A DNA stretch of 64,000 nucleotides, from the NCBI RefSeq assembly GCF_003946545.1, contig NZ_RHOA01000001.1:124001-188000 (forward strand), in the 5' to 3' direction. Below are positions 34,535 through 44,114 of this stretch, one piece after another. Each line of letters opens with the position of its first letter. Positions within the stretch are counted from its first letter, which is position 1. Under the pieces are notes generated by a model, which was not told where the DNA came from, did not search any database, and was given only the letters and a program-made list of their open reading frames with translations. Source of the stretch: Levilactobacillus tangyuanensis (GTDB lineage Bacteria > Bacillota > Bacilli > Lactobacillales > Lactobacillaceae). The position numbers and the translations under genes were made by a program.

Positions 34535-35469
34535 CGCAGGGGCATCACTTACGAGGAATCATGTTGGCCAGCGTGGCCTGTATGCTTTGGGGCATCTCTG
34601 GTGTTGCCGCCAGCAGTCTTTTTGCCATGAATCCAGACGTTTCTCCGCTCTGGCTGACGCAGGTTCGGATGATTATTGCCGGCATTATCCTCCTCATCAT
34701 GGCTCAGGGCGTGGGGGCCAAACCCATGCAGCTCTGGAAGAACAAGTACACCGCGACGCGGATTGTGAGCTATGCCCTATTGGGGATGGTTCCCGTTCAG
34801 CTGTGCTATTTTGAAGCCGTCAAGTATGGTAATGCGCCGGTCGCAACGATCATTCAATTCTTAGGGCCCTTCATCATTAGCCTCTATTACTTGGTCTTCA
34901 AGCACACCAAGCCAACGCGTTCGGAGGCGATCGGCATGGTGGTGGCCTTCGTCGGCACCCTACTAATCGTGACGCATGGGCATCTGAATAGCTTGGCCAT
35001 CTCGCCGGCTGTGCTGGTTTGGGGACTCTTATCCGCAGTCGGTGTGGCAACGAACACGCTGATTCCACGGCCTTTATTGACCAAATTCGGGTCATTATCG
35101 GTCACCGGATGGGGCTTGCTGGTAGCAGGGGTCTGCCTGAATGTCGTCAAACCCCTGTGGCAAGTTCATTTGACCCTCGACTGGGCGCAGATCAGCATGC
35201 TGGGGATTATCATTATCTTTGGGACGGTCATTCCGTTTCAAATGTTTGCTCACAGCCTGGGCTATATTCTGCCAACGGAAGCCTCGTTGTTGGATGCCTT
35301 TGAGCCGCTGGCGGCCACGGTATTTTCCGTGTTGTTCTTGAGTGTCCAATTGACGGGATTTGACCTGTTTGGTGGTGCGCTCATCATCTTTGCGGTCATG
35401 ATTCTCTCGTTGGACGCCCAAACGTTGGCGGTCCTGCTACATCGGCGGCATTCACAGGACACAGACTAA
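34531..35469 (+). CDS. EamA (DMT) family transporter
   Basis: The 312-residue protein has ten predicted helices in two EamA repeats: LASVACMLWGISGVAASSLF begins the first, GLLSAVGVATNTLIPRPLL the second. The family includes amino-acid and metabolite exporters such as RhtA/YdcZ-like proteins; substrate is unknown. ATG at 34531 overlaps the stop of the upstream leader peptide; a GTG at 34522 in the same frame is less likely because it lies inside that leader. Confidence 0.85.
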   Translation: MTQGHHLRGIMLASVACMLWGISGVAASSLFAMNPDVSPLWLTQVRMIIAGIILLIMAQGVGAKPMQLWKNKYTATRIVSYALLGMVPVQLCYFEAVKYGNAPVATIIQFLGPFIISLYYLVFKHTKPTRSEAIGMVVAFVGTLLIVTHGHLNSLAISPAVLVWGLLSAVGVATNTLIPRPLLTKFGSLSVTGWGLLVAGVCLNVVKPLWQVHLTLDWAQISMLGIIIIFGTVIPFQMFAHSLGYILPTEASLLDAFEPLAATVFSVLFLSVQLTGFDLFGGALIIFAVMILSLDAQTLAVLLHRRHSQDTD

Positions 35470-35483
35470 ATTTAATTGAACCG

Positions 35484-35530
35484 AAAAATGCCTCGGAACT
35501 CTCACATGAGTTCCGAGGCATTTGTTTTTT
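35484..35530. terminator. Bidirectional terminator between EamA and copB
   Basis: AAATGCCTCGGAACTC and GAGTTCCGAGGCATTT form a perfect 16-bp stem with A- and T-rich flanks. Confidence 0.9.
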
Positions 35531-35548
35531 ATTCATTCAGATTCATTT

Positions 35549-37681
35549 CTATTCTGCGATTGGCTTGATCTTAAGGGTCATCGCGTTAATCGCCACGATA
35601 ATGGTACTCAGGGACATGATGACCGCCCCAACCATTGGATCGAGCATGAAGCCGATTGGTGCCAGAACACCGGCGGCTAAAGGAATGGCTAGCAGGTTGT
35701 AGCCAGCCCCCCACCAGAGGTTTTCGGTCATCTTCCGGTTGGTAGCGCGAGCCAGGTCGAGGAATTGAATGACATCAGCCGGGTCGCTGGCAACCAGGAT
35801 GATGTCGGCGGACTTAATCGCCACGTCGGTCCCCGATCCAATGGCCATCCCAATGTCGGCGCGGGCTAGGCTAGGCGCGTCGTTGACACCATCACCGATG
35901 AAGAGTACCTTACCATCGGCTTGGTACTTTTGTACGAGGCGTTCCTTGTCTTCAGGCAAGAGTCGTGCTTGGACGTCGTCAATCCCAACGGCAGCGGCGA
36001 CCTTGTTGGCCGTTTCTTGGTTGTCACCGGTTAACATGACGGGTGTGATGCCTTGGGCCTTGAGTGAAGTGACCAGCATCTTAGCAGCCGGCTTAATTTC
36101 ATCACCTTCGGCCACGAGGCCCAAGACCTTTTCGCCAGCAACTAAGAAACTAATGGAGTTGCCTTCGGCGGCGAATGCCTTGAATTGGTCATGGTCGTAG
36201 TCCAAGTGGTGTTGGTCGAGGTAGGCGACGGAGACGACACCGTAAGTGGTCCCATCAATATCGCCGAATTGACCTAACCCGGTCTCTTGGTGTGTATCGT
36301 TAGCTGGCGTGAAGTGAATGTTCTTACCCTTAGCATCGCTCAGAATCCCGGTTGCCAGGGGGTGGCTCGATCCGCTTTCAAGGCCGGCCATCAGGGCCAA
36401 CACGTCATCGTCGGTGTGATCGGCATCGAGACTGATTAAATGGTTGACTTGGAAGTGACCCATGGTTAAGGTGCCCGTCTTGTCCATTAGGGCAAACTTT
36501 AGTTTGTTAACTTGTTCCATGGCGTCCCGGTTCCGGATTAACAGCCCATTTTGGGCGGCTAACGCGGTACTCCGAGCGACAACCAGGGGAACGGCCAGGC
36601 CTAATGCGTGAGGGCAGGCGATAACGAAGACAGCAACGGCAACGGGTAAGGCCACGGCCAGATTACCCACAAACATCCAGACGATGAAGGCCAGGATGCC
36701 GGCAAAGAGGGCGGCGTAGAACAACCAGCCGGCAACCCGGTTCGCCAGGTTTTCCGACTTAGACTTGGAATTCTTGGCATTTTGAATCAGGTCCATCACC
36801 TTGGCCAAGTAGCCGGAATCTCCGGTTCCCGTAACCTTAGCGGTGAAGGTCCCGGTTCCGTTGACGGAACCACCGATGACGTCGTCACCCTCGGTCTTCT
36901 TAACCGCCTTGGATTCCCCAGTTACCAGGGATTCATTGACGTCTGATGTTCCGCTAATGATCTTAGCATCGGCAGGAATTTGTTCGCCAGCCCGAACGGC
37001 AACGACTTGGCCAACATGTAAATCACTGAGTTGGACATCCGTTGCGGTGCCATCATCGGCGATGACATGGGCGGTTTGTGGGAGCAGCTTACCGAGAGCG
37101 TCAACGGCCGACCCGGCGTTCATCACGGTATTCATTTCAATCCAGTGACCCAGTAGCATGATGACGATCAAGGTGGATAATTCCCAGAAGAAGTTGTTCA
37201 CCATTGGCGTGACATGTAGGATATCATTGGCAATAACGGCGTAGATACTGTAGATGTAAGCCACGCTGATCCCCATTGAAATCAAGGTCATCATGGCGGG
37301 TTGCTTCAATTGAAGTTCCGCCTTGGCGCCACTGATAAATGGCATGCCGCCATAGAAGAAGAGGATTGATCCTAAGATGGCCACGACCCAGTCGCTACCA
37401 GGAAACATAATTTGGAAGGGTAACTTGGCGCCCATCATTGGGGACATGAGGACCACGGGAATCGTGAGAATCAGGCTGACCCAGAACTTACGCTTTAGGT
37501 TGCCCATGTGCATCATGTGGCCATCCCCCATGTCCATATCCATGTGGGTCATGTCCATGTTGCTCATATCCATATCGCCGTGGTCCACGTCGCCAGAATC
37601 CATCTTCATGTTGGCCATGTCGTCATGGTCCATCTTCATGTTCGGATCCATCTTGTCATGATTCATTTCACTTGCATTCAT
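35549..37681 (-). CDS. copB: Copper-exporting P1B-type ATPase CopB
   Basis: The 710-residue pump begins with a Met/His/Asp-rich tail of about 60 residues (repeats like MDMTHMDMDMGDGHMMHM), the CopB-type metal-binding segment, with no CxxC heavy-metal domain. It has the M6 motif CPH (VIACPHALGLAVP), diagnostic of P1B-3 pumps, plus DKTGTLTMGHF, GSSHPLA (HP locus) and GDGVNDAPSLARADIG. It probably exports copper. ATG at 37681 follows AAAGGAG; a 12-residue upstream extension would overlap copY. It lies 2 bases after copY. Confidence 0.92.
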   Translation of the reverse strand: MNASEMNHDKMDPNMKMDHDDMANMKMDSGDVDHGDMDMSNMDMTHMDMDMGDGHMMHMGNLKRKFWVSLILTIPVVLMSPMMGAKLPFQIMFPGSDWVVAILGSILFFYGGMPFISGAKAELQLKQPAMMTLISMGISVAYIYSIYAVIANDILHVTPMVNNFFWELSTLIVIMLLGHWIEMNTVMNAGSAVDALGKLLPQTAHVIADDGTATDVQLSDLHVGQVVAVRAGEQIPADAKIISGTSDVNESLVTGESKAVKKTEGDDVIGGSVNGTGTFTAKVTGTGDSGYLAKVMDLIQNAKNSKSKSENLANRVAGWLFYAALFAGILAFIVWMFVGNLAVALPVAVAVFVIACPHALGLAVPLVVARSTALAAQNGLLIRNRDAMEQVNKLKFALMDKTGTLTMGHFQVNHLISLDADHTDDDVLALMAGLESGSSHPLATGILSDAKGKNIHFTPANDTHQETGLGQFGDIDGTTYGVVSVAYLDQHHLDYDHDQFKAFAAEGNSISFLVAGEKVLGLVAEGDEIKPAAKMLVTSLKAQGITPVMLTGDNQETANKVAAAVGIDDVQARLLPEDKERLVQKYQADGKVLFIGDGVNDAPSLARADIGMAIGSGTDVAIKSADIILVASDPADVIQFLDLARATNRKMTENLWWGAGYNLLAIPLAAGVLAPIGFMLDPMVGAVIMSLSTIIVAINAMTLKIKPIAE

Positions 37682-37683
37682 AA

Positions 37684-38124
37684 CTAGCAGCTCCTTTCGC
37701 AGCCCTCCGGTAGGCAATCACAGTCAACCATGGTTGGTGCCGTGGGAAGTTTCTTCTGTAAGACATCGATTAAGTTTTCCACGTCATCGTGACTCAGTTC
37801 AAGTTGGTCGAGGACGTGGGCTAAGCTGGTCCCGCGGTGCATGGCACACATCTGATTGAGTTCAGTTATGAGGGCGGTATCCATTGCGCTCTGTTCGTCA
37901 ATCAAGGGGGTGTAAATGAACTGGCGGCCATTCTTGGTGGTGGCCAGAGCGCCCTTCTTAACGAGGCGACCAATTAAGGTCTTGATGGTGGCGGGTTTCC
38001 AGTCGTGTTGTTGTTCGAGTAAATCAATAATGGTGCGGCTATCGGCTTCTTTTAAAGTCCAGACAATCCGCATGACACGCCATTCGGCATCTGAAATGGT
38101 TACGGTTAATTCGGTTGTGGCCAT
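37684..38124 (-). CDS. copY: Copper-responsive repressor CopY/TcrY
   Basis: This 146-residue repressor has the BlaI/CopY winged helix N-terminus (ISDAEWRVMRIVWTLKEADS, KPATIKTLIGRLVKKGAL) and the C-terminal cysteine hook CDCLPEGCERSC, close to the CxCx4CxC motif through which Cu(I) displaces Zn(II) and releases DNA; here the last pair is spaced C-x3-C. It heads a copY-copB operon. Two cop-box palindromes lie directly upstream. Its 3' end contains the copB ribosome binding site. Confidence 0.92.
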   Translation of the reverse strand: MATTELTVTISDAEWRVMRIVWTLKEADSRTIIDLLEQQHDWKPATIKTLIGRLVKKGALATTKNGRQFIYTPLIDEQSAMDTALITELNQMCAMHRGTSLAHVLDQLELSHDDVENLIDVLQKKLPTAPTMVDCDCLPEGCERSC

Positions 38125-38143
38125 GGTTATCGGCTCCTTTGTT

Positions 38144-38153
38144 TACGGTTGTA
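38144..38153. promoter_or_regulatory. Cop box 1
   Basis: TACGGTTGTA matches the CopY operator TACAnnTGTA with one mismatch, 20 bases upstream of copY. Confidence 0.6.
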
Positions 38154-38174
38154 ATCCCTCTAGGATTAAATTGA

Positions 38175-38190
38175 GTTTACATCCGTAAAC
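38175..38190. promoter_or_regulatory. Cop box 2
   Basis: GTTTAC-ATCC-GTAAAC is a perfect 6-4-6 palindrome containing TACATCCGTA, one mismatch from TACAnnTGTA. With box 1 it frames the copY promoter region. Confidence 0.7.
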
Positions 38191-38351
38191 GTAAGAAGTC
38201 AAGCGGGTGGGCCGGCTTTTTTACAATTGGAATAATAAGAGATTAAAATTTGCGCAAGTTTGATTAATTTCGCCCCAAGTGACGGGGGTTTTTGTATAAT
38301 GGGTTAAGTTAATTAGGCGTAAGTTATGTTGCTTATGCGAAAGGAGCGTCA

Positions 38352-39635
38352 ATGCTTGTGGTCGATTTAAAACGTTGGGTGTGGCGGGGCTTACTACTGA
38401 GCCTCATGGCCGCCTTCTTTGGTGGCGGGGTTACCGCTCACGCCGCTACGAATACAGTGACGAAGGTCCCCGCACGGTCGGCCTTCGTCATGGATGCCCA
38501 AAGTGGCCAAGTCCTTTACCAACAGAATGCCGATCGGCGTTATCCGATTGCGTCGCTATCGAAGCTGATGACCGTGTATCTGACGGTTAAGGCCATTAAT
38601 GATGGTAAGATCGGCTGGGATGACCAAGTCACGATGTCGAAGGACCTACTTAAACTGAGTCATAGCTATGCGTACTCTTCCCTACGAATGAAGAGCGGCG
38701 AACAGTTCACGGTGCGACAGTTAGTGGAGGCGGCCATGATTGCTTCGTCCAATAGTGCCGCGACGGCATTAGGAGAATACGTGGCAGGAAATAATGCCGA
38801 TTTTATCAAGCTCATGAATCAACAGAGTGCCGACTGGGGCATCGAGGCCCATTTCATTAGTTCATCAGGCTTGGACAATACCGATCTGAAGGATTACAAC
38901 CTGGTCTTGCCGAACACGGGTAAGAAAGAAGAAAATTTGGTGTCGGCTAAGGCCATTACCACGGTTGCGCAACATTTGTTGGCGGCCGATCCCCAGATTA
39001 CCCAGATGTCGAACCGAACCGAGGCCACGATTAATGGCACCAAGATTTTTAACGAGAATAGCTGTTTAAAGGGTAAGAGTCAGTATAAGAAGGAAAGCCA
39101 GATCGATGGTCTGAAGACCGGGTTCACGGAAAGCGCCAAGCTTTGTTACACCGCCACCTATAAGGTTAACGGCCAGCGAATGATTGCGACCATTATTGGT
39201 GGCGATACGACCTTCTCGGCGATGAACAAACTCATCAAACAGACGAAGCAGGCGTATCAATTAGAGACGACCCCTTTAACGAGTCAACGGATTAACCTGG
39301 CCAATGGGTTAGCCACCACCGTTGCTGCCGAGCCCATTACCGGGCAGGCGGGTGTGTGGTACCAGAACCAGGCGGCCAACTTGACCACCAAGGTCGCCGC
39401 TAAGCTGACGCCGAGTCAGTTAGCCTCTGGCACCGTTGACGCTGGGGAACCGGTGGCTCAGGCCACGGTAACCGATGCAACGACGGGGGCTAAGCAGCGC
39501 ATTACCTATCGGGCCCAGCAAACGGCCACCTTGTTTGCGGATCGGGTGGTGTTTGCGGTACAAGCGAGTGGCGATCACCTGCTTAAGGCACTCAGCCAAC
39601 CAGTCGTGAATGTATTAAGTCAGCACGTCAGTTAA
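38352..39635 (+). CDS. dacA: D-alanyl-D-alanine carboxypeptidase (PBP5 type)
   Basis: The 427-residue exported serine carboxypeptidase trims the terminal D-Ala from peptidoglycan stem peptides. A signal peptide (GLLLSLMAAFFGGGVTAHA) precedes the catalytic domain with SLSK (Ser-x-x-Lys), SSN and KTG (DGLKTGFT) motifs; the C-terminal 120 residues form the PBP5 beta domain. A final amphipathic membrane helix is not very distinct. ATG at 38352 follows AAAGGAG. TATAAT at 38295-38300 is a possible -10 box. Confidence 0.9.
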   Translation: MLVVDLKRWVWRGLLLSLMAAFFGGGVTAHAATNTVTKVPARSAFVMDAQSGQVLYQQNADRRYPIASLSKLMTVYLTVKAINDGKIGWDDQVTMSKDLLKLSHSYAYSSLRMKSGEQFTVRQLVEAAMIASSNSAATALGEYVAGNNADFIKLMNQQSADWGIEAHFISSSGLDNTDLKDYNLVLPNTGKKEENLVSAKAITTVAQHLLAADPQITQMSNRTEATINGTKIFNENSCLKGKSQYKKESQIDGLKTGFTESAKLCYTATYKVNGQRMIATIIGGDTTFSAMNKLIKQTKQAYQLETTPLTSQRINLANGLATTVAAEPITGQAGVWYQNQAANLTTKVAAKLTPSQLASGTVDAGEPVAQATVTDATTGAKQRITYRAQQTATLFADRVVFAVQASGDHLLKALSQPVVNVLSQHVS

Positions 39636-39643
39636 ACCAATAG

Positions 39644-39692
39644 AAAGTCGCTGCCTCACCGACCATTGTGGTCAGTGAGGCAGCGACTTTTT
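39644..39692. terminator. Terminator between dacA and the FtsX-type permease gene
   Basis: AAGTCGCTGCCTCAC pairs with GTGAGGCAGCGACTT around an inner GACC/GGTC stem; T-rich tail follows. Confidence 0.88.
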
Positions 39693-39698
39693 TGTCGT

Positions 39699-42275
39699 CT
39701 AGTCGACGGATTGTAGGGCATCGAGCATATTAATTCGTTTGAGCTTCCGGTGCATGATGACCATGACCAGCAGGCTGAAGGCCAAGGTGAGCAGGGCTGA
39801 GTAGACATAACTGATGGGGTGAATTCCCGGTGAGAACATCAAATTATTGGTCTCCGCCGTGGTTAAAATGTAGTGATGGAGCCAGTTGCCAAAGAAGCAT
39901 CCCACGATTATTCCGAGGACGGTTAGAATGAGATTTTCACGGAAGATATACATCGTGACTTCCCGGTCGTAGAAGCCCAGCACCTTGATGGTTGAGAGCT
40001 CCCGAATCCGTTCGGATACGTTGATGTTGGTCAGATTGTACAGAACGACGAGGGCCAAGGCGCCGGCGGCTACCACGAAGATGATCACCACCAGGTTCAT
40101 GGTGTCGAGCATCTGGAAGTTGGTCTGCTTCTCAGTACTGAGAAGGGTGACGTTTAGCAACCCCTTGTGCTTCAGTAGGTTGTTGGCAAAGGCATCCTGT
40201 TGTTGTTTGCCATGATGCTTGAACTGAACCAGGTTACCATTGAAGACGGGACTATTCTTAAAAACTTGGCGATAGTAACTCGGCGATAGATAGATAAAAT
40301 GGTTAACGTAGTTTTCGGCGACGGCCGCGATGCGGACGTTTTTGACCGATCGGTTGCCTAGCTTGACGGGTAAGCGATCACCCGCCTTAACGTGATACAT
40401 CTTCGCTAACTTCTCATCGATGATGGCGCCATGATTTCCCAGCGTTTGGGGGCTGTGCGTCTTGCGGTCGCGAAGGACCACAAAGTGTTTTAGTTGCCCG
40501 GGATGTTGGGGAACGCTCAAGGCCGCCGTTTGGTTGGCCACGCCGTCCCGCTGAACGGTGACCTGTGATTGCTTCAAGACGAGGTCGTCCTTATATAAGG
40601 TCTCGTGATGGAGTGCGTTGCGTTGTGCGGCGGTCTGCCGGCCGTTGCGCACCACGATGGCATCGTAATGCCAAAGCTGATTGAACTGCTTCAGGCTAAT
40701 ATCACCAATCGAATCCTTGAGACCGAAGCCCGTGATCATCATGGCCATGCAGCCGGCAATCCCCAGGACCGTCATCAGCAGTCGTTGCTTGTAGCGAAAG
40801 AGATTTCGCAGCGTGACCTTGTGATTGAAGCTGAGACGATTCCAGAGTGTGTGCCAGTGTTCCAGCCACAGGGTCTTGCCAGCCTTGGGGGCCTTGGGGA
40901 GCATGAGCGTTGCCGGAAGGCTGTTCAGGTCGACACGGAGCACGACCAGGGCACTGCCCATCGTGCAGGCGAGGGCAATGACCAAGGCAATCAGGATATC
41001 CGACCAGATGTATTGGACGTGGATAGCCGGCAGATTATACATGTTGCCGTAAGCCTGAGCAATGAATTGAGGGAAGAAGTTAACGCCAAAGCCAACGCCC
41101 AGCAGGGTGCCAGCAAGACTAGCGAGACCATCATAAAGTAAAAATTCACTGCCAATGGCGGCGTTGCTGTAACCCAGCGCCTTGAGGGTCCCCATTTGAA
41201 TTCGGAGTTCCGTCACCATTCGAGTCATGGTTGTCAGGCAGATCAAGGCTGCAATCGCAATGAAGAATAACGGGAAAACCGTTGATAAGGCCACAACGCG
41301 TTGGGTATTTTCGTGATATTCGCTGTAGCCCGGATTGGCGGCGCGGCCGGTGACCAGATAAGTTGGTTTAGACATTGCGGCAATTTTGGCCTGGGCTTGG
41401 CCGATCTTAGCCTGAGCCTGTTTTAGCATTGGGGCGCCGGCCGGGAGTTGTTGTCCCAGCTGGGCGACCTTTTTTTGTTCTGGCGCCAACCGTTGTCGCG
41501 CCTGGCGTTGCAGTTGTTGTTGCCGTTTGGCGGCCTGGGGTTTGAACCAGCGCTTTAGCTTGGCCGAGTTGGCCTTAGACCGGCGATTATAGGTGCTCGT
41601 ATAGGGGGTGACTCCCTTCAGGTTGTCAAAGGCCACATCCACGCGGCTGTAGACGGACTGCTTCAACGTACCGGGTTTCACAAGGGCGAAGTAGTCCAGC
41701 GTCCCCTTGCCGACGGTGGTTACACCGCGATCCGTGGTTTCTAAGAAACGCGGTGAGTTCACGAAGCCGACGATTTTAAATTGGTGGCGGGTGAACTGGC
41801 GGTTGAGTGCCTTGGTCGTGGCGATCCGATAGGTGCTCCCCAGCCGTAACTCTGGCTGAAGGGTGCGGGCCTGTTGGTCCAGGACGATTTCATTTGCCCG
41901 TTTAGGTAGTCGGCCACTGACGACCTTAACACGGTTCAATCGCTGACGGTCGGGAATTTCTGCAACTCGGACAACCCGATTATTATTCAGCTGATTGATA
42001 TCCACGGTCTTGGTGGCCTGCCAGGTCAGCTCGTGGTCGTGTTCCTTGAGAACTTTCAGGTCGGCCGGGGTAATCCCCGCCGTTGACTGAACGGTTTGGG
42101 TGGCTAGTCGTTGTTTAGCGTAGTAATCAGTGGCCGCTTGCAGCATATCGGGACCACTGGCCCGGATACCGGTATAGAAGGCGACGCCCATGAAGATGAT
42201 CAACATGATGGAAATGAAACGGGCCTTGGAATGGCGAATCTCACGGAACAACAGTTTAAAGTAAACGTTAGTCAT
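39699..42275 (-). CDS. FtsX-family ABC transporter permease
   Basis: The large permease of 858 residues has an N-terminal helix (ARFISIMLIIFMGVAFYTG), a long extracellular domain containing a Gln/Arg coiled coil (about residues 230-320), and two FtsX modules of three helices each (ALICLTTMTRMVTELRIQMG and the C-terminal VSERIRELSTIKVLG). Such transporters export peptides or act as bacitracin/antimicrobial-peptide sensors. ATG at 42275 has AGGTGA upstream. It follows its ATPase by 9 bases. Confidence 0.86.
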   Translation of the reverse strand: MTNVYFKLLFREIRHSKARFISIMLIIFMGVAFYTGIRASGPDMLQAATDYYAKQRLATQTVQSTAGITPADLKVLKEHDHELTWQATKTVDINQLNNNRVVRVAEIPDRQRLNRVKVVSGRLPKRANEIVLDQQARTLQPELRLGSTYRIATTKALNRQFTRHQFKIVGFVNSPRFLETTDRGVTTVGKGTLDYFALVKPGTLKQSVYSRVDVAFDNLKGVTPYTSTYNRRSKANSAKLKRWFKPQAAKRQQQLQRQARQRLAPEQKKVAQLGQQLPAGAPMLKQAQAKIGQAQAKIAAMSKPTYLVTGRAANPGYSEYHENTQRVVALSTVFPLFFIAIAALICLTTMTRMVTELRIQMGTLKALGYSNAAIGSEFLLYDGLASLAGTLLGVGFGVNFFPQFIAQAYGNMYNLPAIHVQYIWSDILIALVIALACTMGSALVVLRVDLNSLPATLMLPKAPKAGKTLWLEHWHTLWNRLSFNHKVTLRNLFRYKQRLLMTVLGIAGCMAMMITGFGLKDSIGDISLKQFNQLWHYDAIVVRNGRQTAAQRNALHHETLYKDDLVLKQSQVTVQRDGVANQTAALSVPQHPGQLKHFVVLRDRKTHSPQTLGNHGAIIDEKLAKMYHVKAGDRLPVKLGNRSVKNVRIAAVAENYVNHFIYLSPSYYRQVFKNSPVFNGNLVQFKHHGKQQQDAFANNLLKHKGLLNVTLLSTEKQTNFQMLDTMNLVVIIFVVAAGALALVVLYNLTNINVSERIRELSTIKVLGFYDREVTMYIFRENLILTVLGIIVGCFFGNWLHHYILTTAETNNLMFSPGIHPISYVYSALLTLAFSLLVMVIMHRKLKRINMLDALQSVD

Positions 42276-42284
42276 GCTGGTCAC

Positions 42285-42986
42285 CTACCATTCGATGTCG
42301 GCGATAGGCGTTGGGTGGTCGTTACGCCGGACCGATTGAACCTGCGCGTCGTTAATGTGAATCACTAAGTCGCCCATCTCCGCAATGGCACTGTTATGCG
42401 TCACGATGATGACGGTCATGTTGGTTCGCCGGGCACCGTCTTGAATAACTTGAAGAACTTGCTTACCGGTCTGATAATCGAGGGCCCCGGTGGGTTCATC
42501 GCATAGGAGCAGCTTGGGATTCTTGGCGACCGCTCTGGCGATGGCGACCCGTTGCTGTTCACCACCAGAGAGTTGGGCCGGGAAGTTGCCGGCTCGGTTG
42601 GTCAGGCCCACTAGCGCCAAGGTTTCGTCGACATCGTGGGCGTCACTGGTAATCTGCGAGGCCAGTTCAACGTTTTCTTTGGCCGTTAGGTTGGGAACCA
42701 GGTTGTAAAATTGAAAAACAAAACCGACGTCCTGCCGCCGGTAGGTCGTGAGTTGTTTCGAATTGAGTTGGGCGATGTCCTTGCCATCGATGATGACCTG
42801 GCCACTCGTTGGGCTGTCCATACCGCCCAAGATATTTAGCAGGGTCGACTTGCCGGCCCCACTAGGCCCCAAGATGGTCACGACGTCACCTCGTTCGACA
42901 TCGAAGGAGATATCGTTGTTGGCAACGGTGGCTTGATCGCCCTGATTGAAGCGACGATATTCGTTTTTTACGGTTATGTAGGCCAT
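42285..42986 (-). CDS. MacB/LolD-type ABC transporter ATP-binding protein
   Basis: The 233-residue ATPase has Walker [11 protein letters not shown]-loop [14 protein letters not shown], signature [12 protein letters not shown], and Walker [13 protein letters not shown], where the PTGALD form is typical of MacB/LolD/BceA. It pairs with the FtsX permease. ATG at 42986 follows AGGAGA; the 22-residue upstream extension lacks an RBS and is rejected. No two-component system is adjacent, unlike BceAB loci. Confidence 0.88.
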   Translation of the reverse strand: MAYITVKNEYRRFNQGDQATVANNDISFDVERGDVVTILGPSGAGKSTLLNILGGMDSPTSGQVIIDGKDIAQLNSKQLTTYRRQDVGFVFQFYNLVPNLTAKENVELASQITSDAHDVDETLALVGLTNRAGNFPAQLSGGEQQRVAIARAVAKNPKLLLCDEPTGALDYQTGKQVLQVIQDGARRTNMTVIIVTHNSAIAEMGDLVIHINDAQVQSVRRNDHPTPIADIEW

Positions 42987-43162
42987 AGTTAGGTCTCCTA
43001 TTCTTATGAATTGAATTAGGTTAATTGTAGGCGGAACGGTGATTGAACGCAATCGGAAACGGTTACAATTGAAGAATTGGATTAGGCCAACCTTTTTATT
43101 TGCCTTCGAGTGGCCCTAAGGTCGTATACTAATTCTCATGAAGTGTTGAAGGAGGATTTCTT

Positions 43163-44008
43163 ATGCCAACAATTACAGATACGTTTGATTTAAACAACGG
43201 CCTCGAGATGCCTAAGGTCGGTTTTGGGACCTGGCAGACTCGGCCTGGTCAGGAAACTTATGATGCCGTCAGCAATGCCCTAAAGGCTGGCTATCGGTTC
43301 ATCGATACCGCCGCGGCCTATGGCAACGAGGCGAGTGTCGGCGAAGCCATCGCCGATAGTGACGTGGCTCGGGAGGATATCTTTGTGCAGACCAAGCTTC
43401 CCGGCGAGACTAAGGATTATGAGGGCACCCTGGCGGACTTTGATCGAAGCCTGGCCGAACTGAAACTCGATTACGTGGATTCCTATATTATCCACGCCCC
43501 CTGGCCATGGAACCAAATGGGTGCCAACTATGATGCTGAGAACCGCGATGTTTGGCGGGCGATGCAAGACATCTACAACAGTGGCCGGGCCAAAGCCATT
43601 GGTCTTTCCAACTTCAATTCGCATGACATCGAAAGCCTGCTGAATTGGGATGGCTTGACGGTCAAACCAGCCGTGGACCAGATCCAGTACTACGTCGGCC
43701 ACACCCAAGCCTCAATCGTGGCAACTGCCAAGGCCAATCAGATTGTGGTTCAGGCCTACTCACCATTGGCCACCGGTGGCCTGGTTGATAGTCCGGAATT
43801 GGAACGGGTTGCGGGTAATTATGGCGTCACGATTCCCCAATTGGCCCTCCGATTCATCATCCAAAATGGAATTGCGCCGCTACCAAAAGCGCGGGCGATG
43901 GCCCACGTGGAGGCTAATACCCAGCTTGACTTTGCGATTAATGATAAGGATATGGCGTTCCTAAACCGCCTAAATGATGCCAATGGCTGGCATCCAGTTG
44001 GTGATTAA
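43163..44008 (+). CDS. Aldo/keto reductase, AKR5-like
   Basis: The 281-residue NADPH-dependent carbonyl reductase has the catalytic tetrad Asp/Tyr in FIDTAAAYGNE, Lys in VQTKLPG, and His in YIIHAPWPW, plus the cofactor region LPKARAMAHVEANTQ. It resembles 2,5-diketo-D-gluconate or methylglyoxal reductases. GGAGGAT precedes the ATG. It is monocistronic with a strong terminator. Confidence 0.9.
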   Translation: MPTITDTFDLNNGLEMPKVGFGTWQTRPGQETYDAVSNALKAGYRFIDTAAAYGNEASVGEAIADSDVAREDIFVQTKLPGETKDYEGTLADFDRSLAELKLDYVDSYIIHAPWPWNQMGANYDAENRDVWRAMQDIYNSGRAKAIGLSNFNSHDIESLLNWDGLTVKPAVDQIQYYVGHTQASIVATAKANQIVVQAYSPLATGGLVDSPELERVAGNYGVTIPQLALRFIIQNGIAPLPKARAMAHVEANTQLDFAINDKDMAFLNRLNDANGWHPVGD

Positions 44009-44018
44009 TTCACCGTTT

Positions 44019-44066
44019 AAAAAAAGAATCGTCCTTATCCATTAATCGGATAGGGGCGATTCTTTT
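44019..44066. terminator. Terminator between AKR and ltrA
   Basis: AAAGAATCG, CC, TATCC / GGATA, GG, CGATTCTTT form a long stem with A and T flanks. Confidence 0.85.
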
Positions 44067-44114
44067 GGGATATTGCGAAAAAAACGGATTGAATTTCGTT
44101 AGTAAGGGTAAGGA

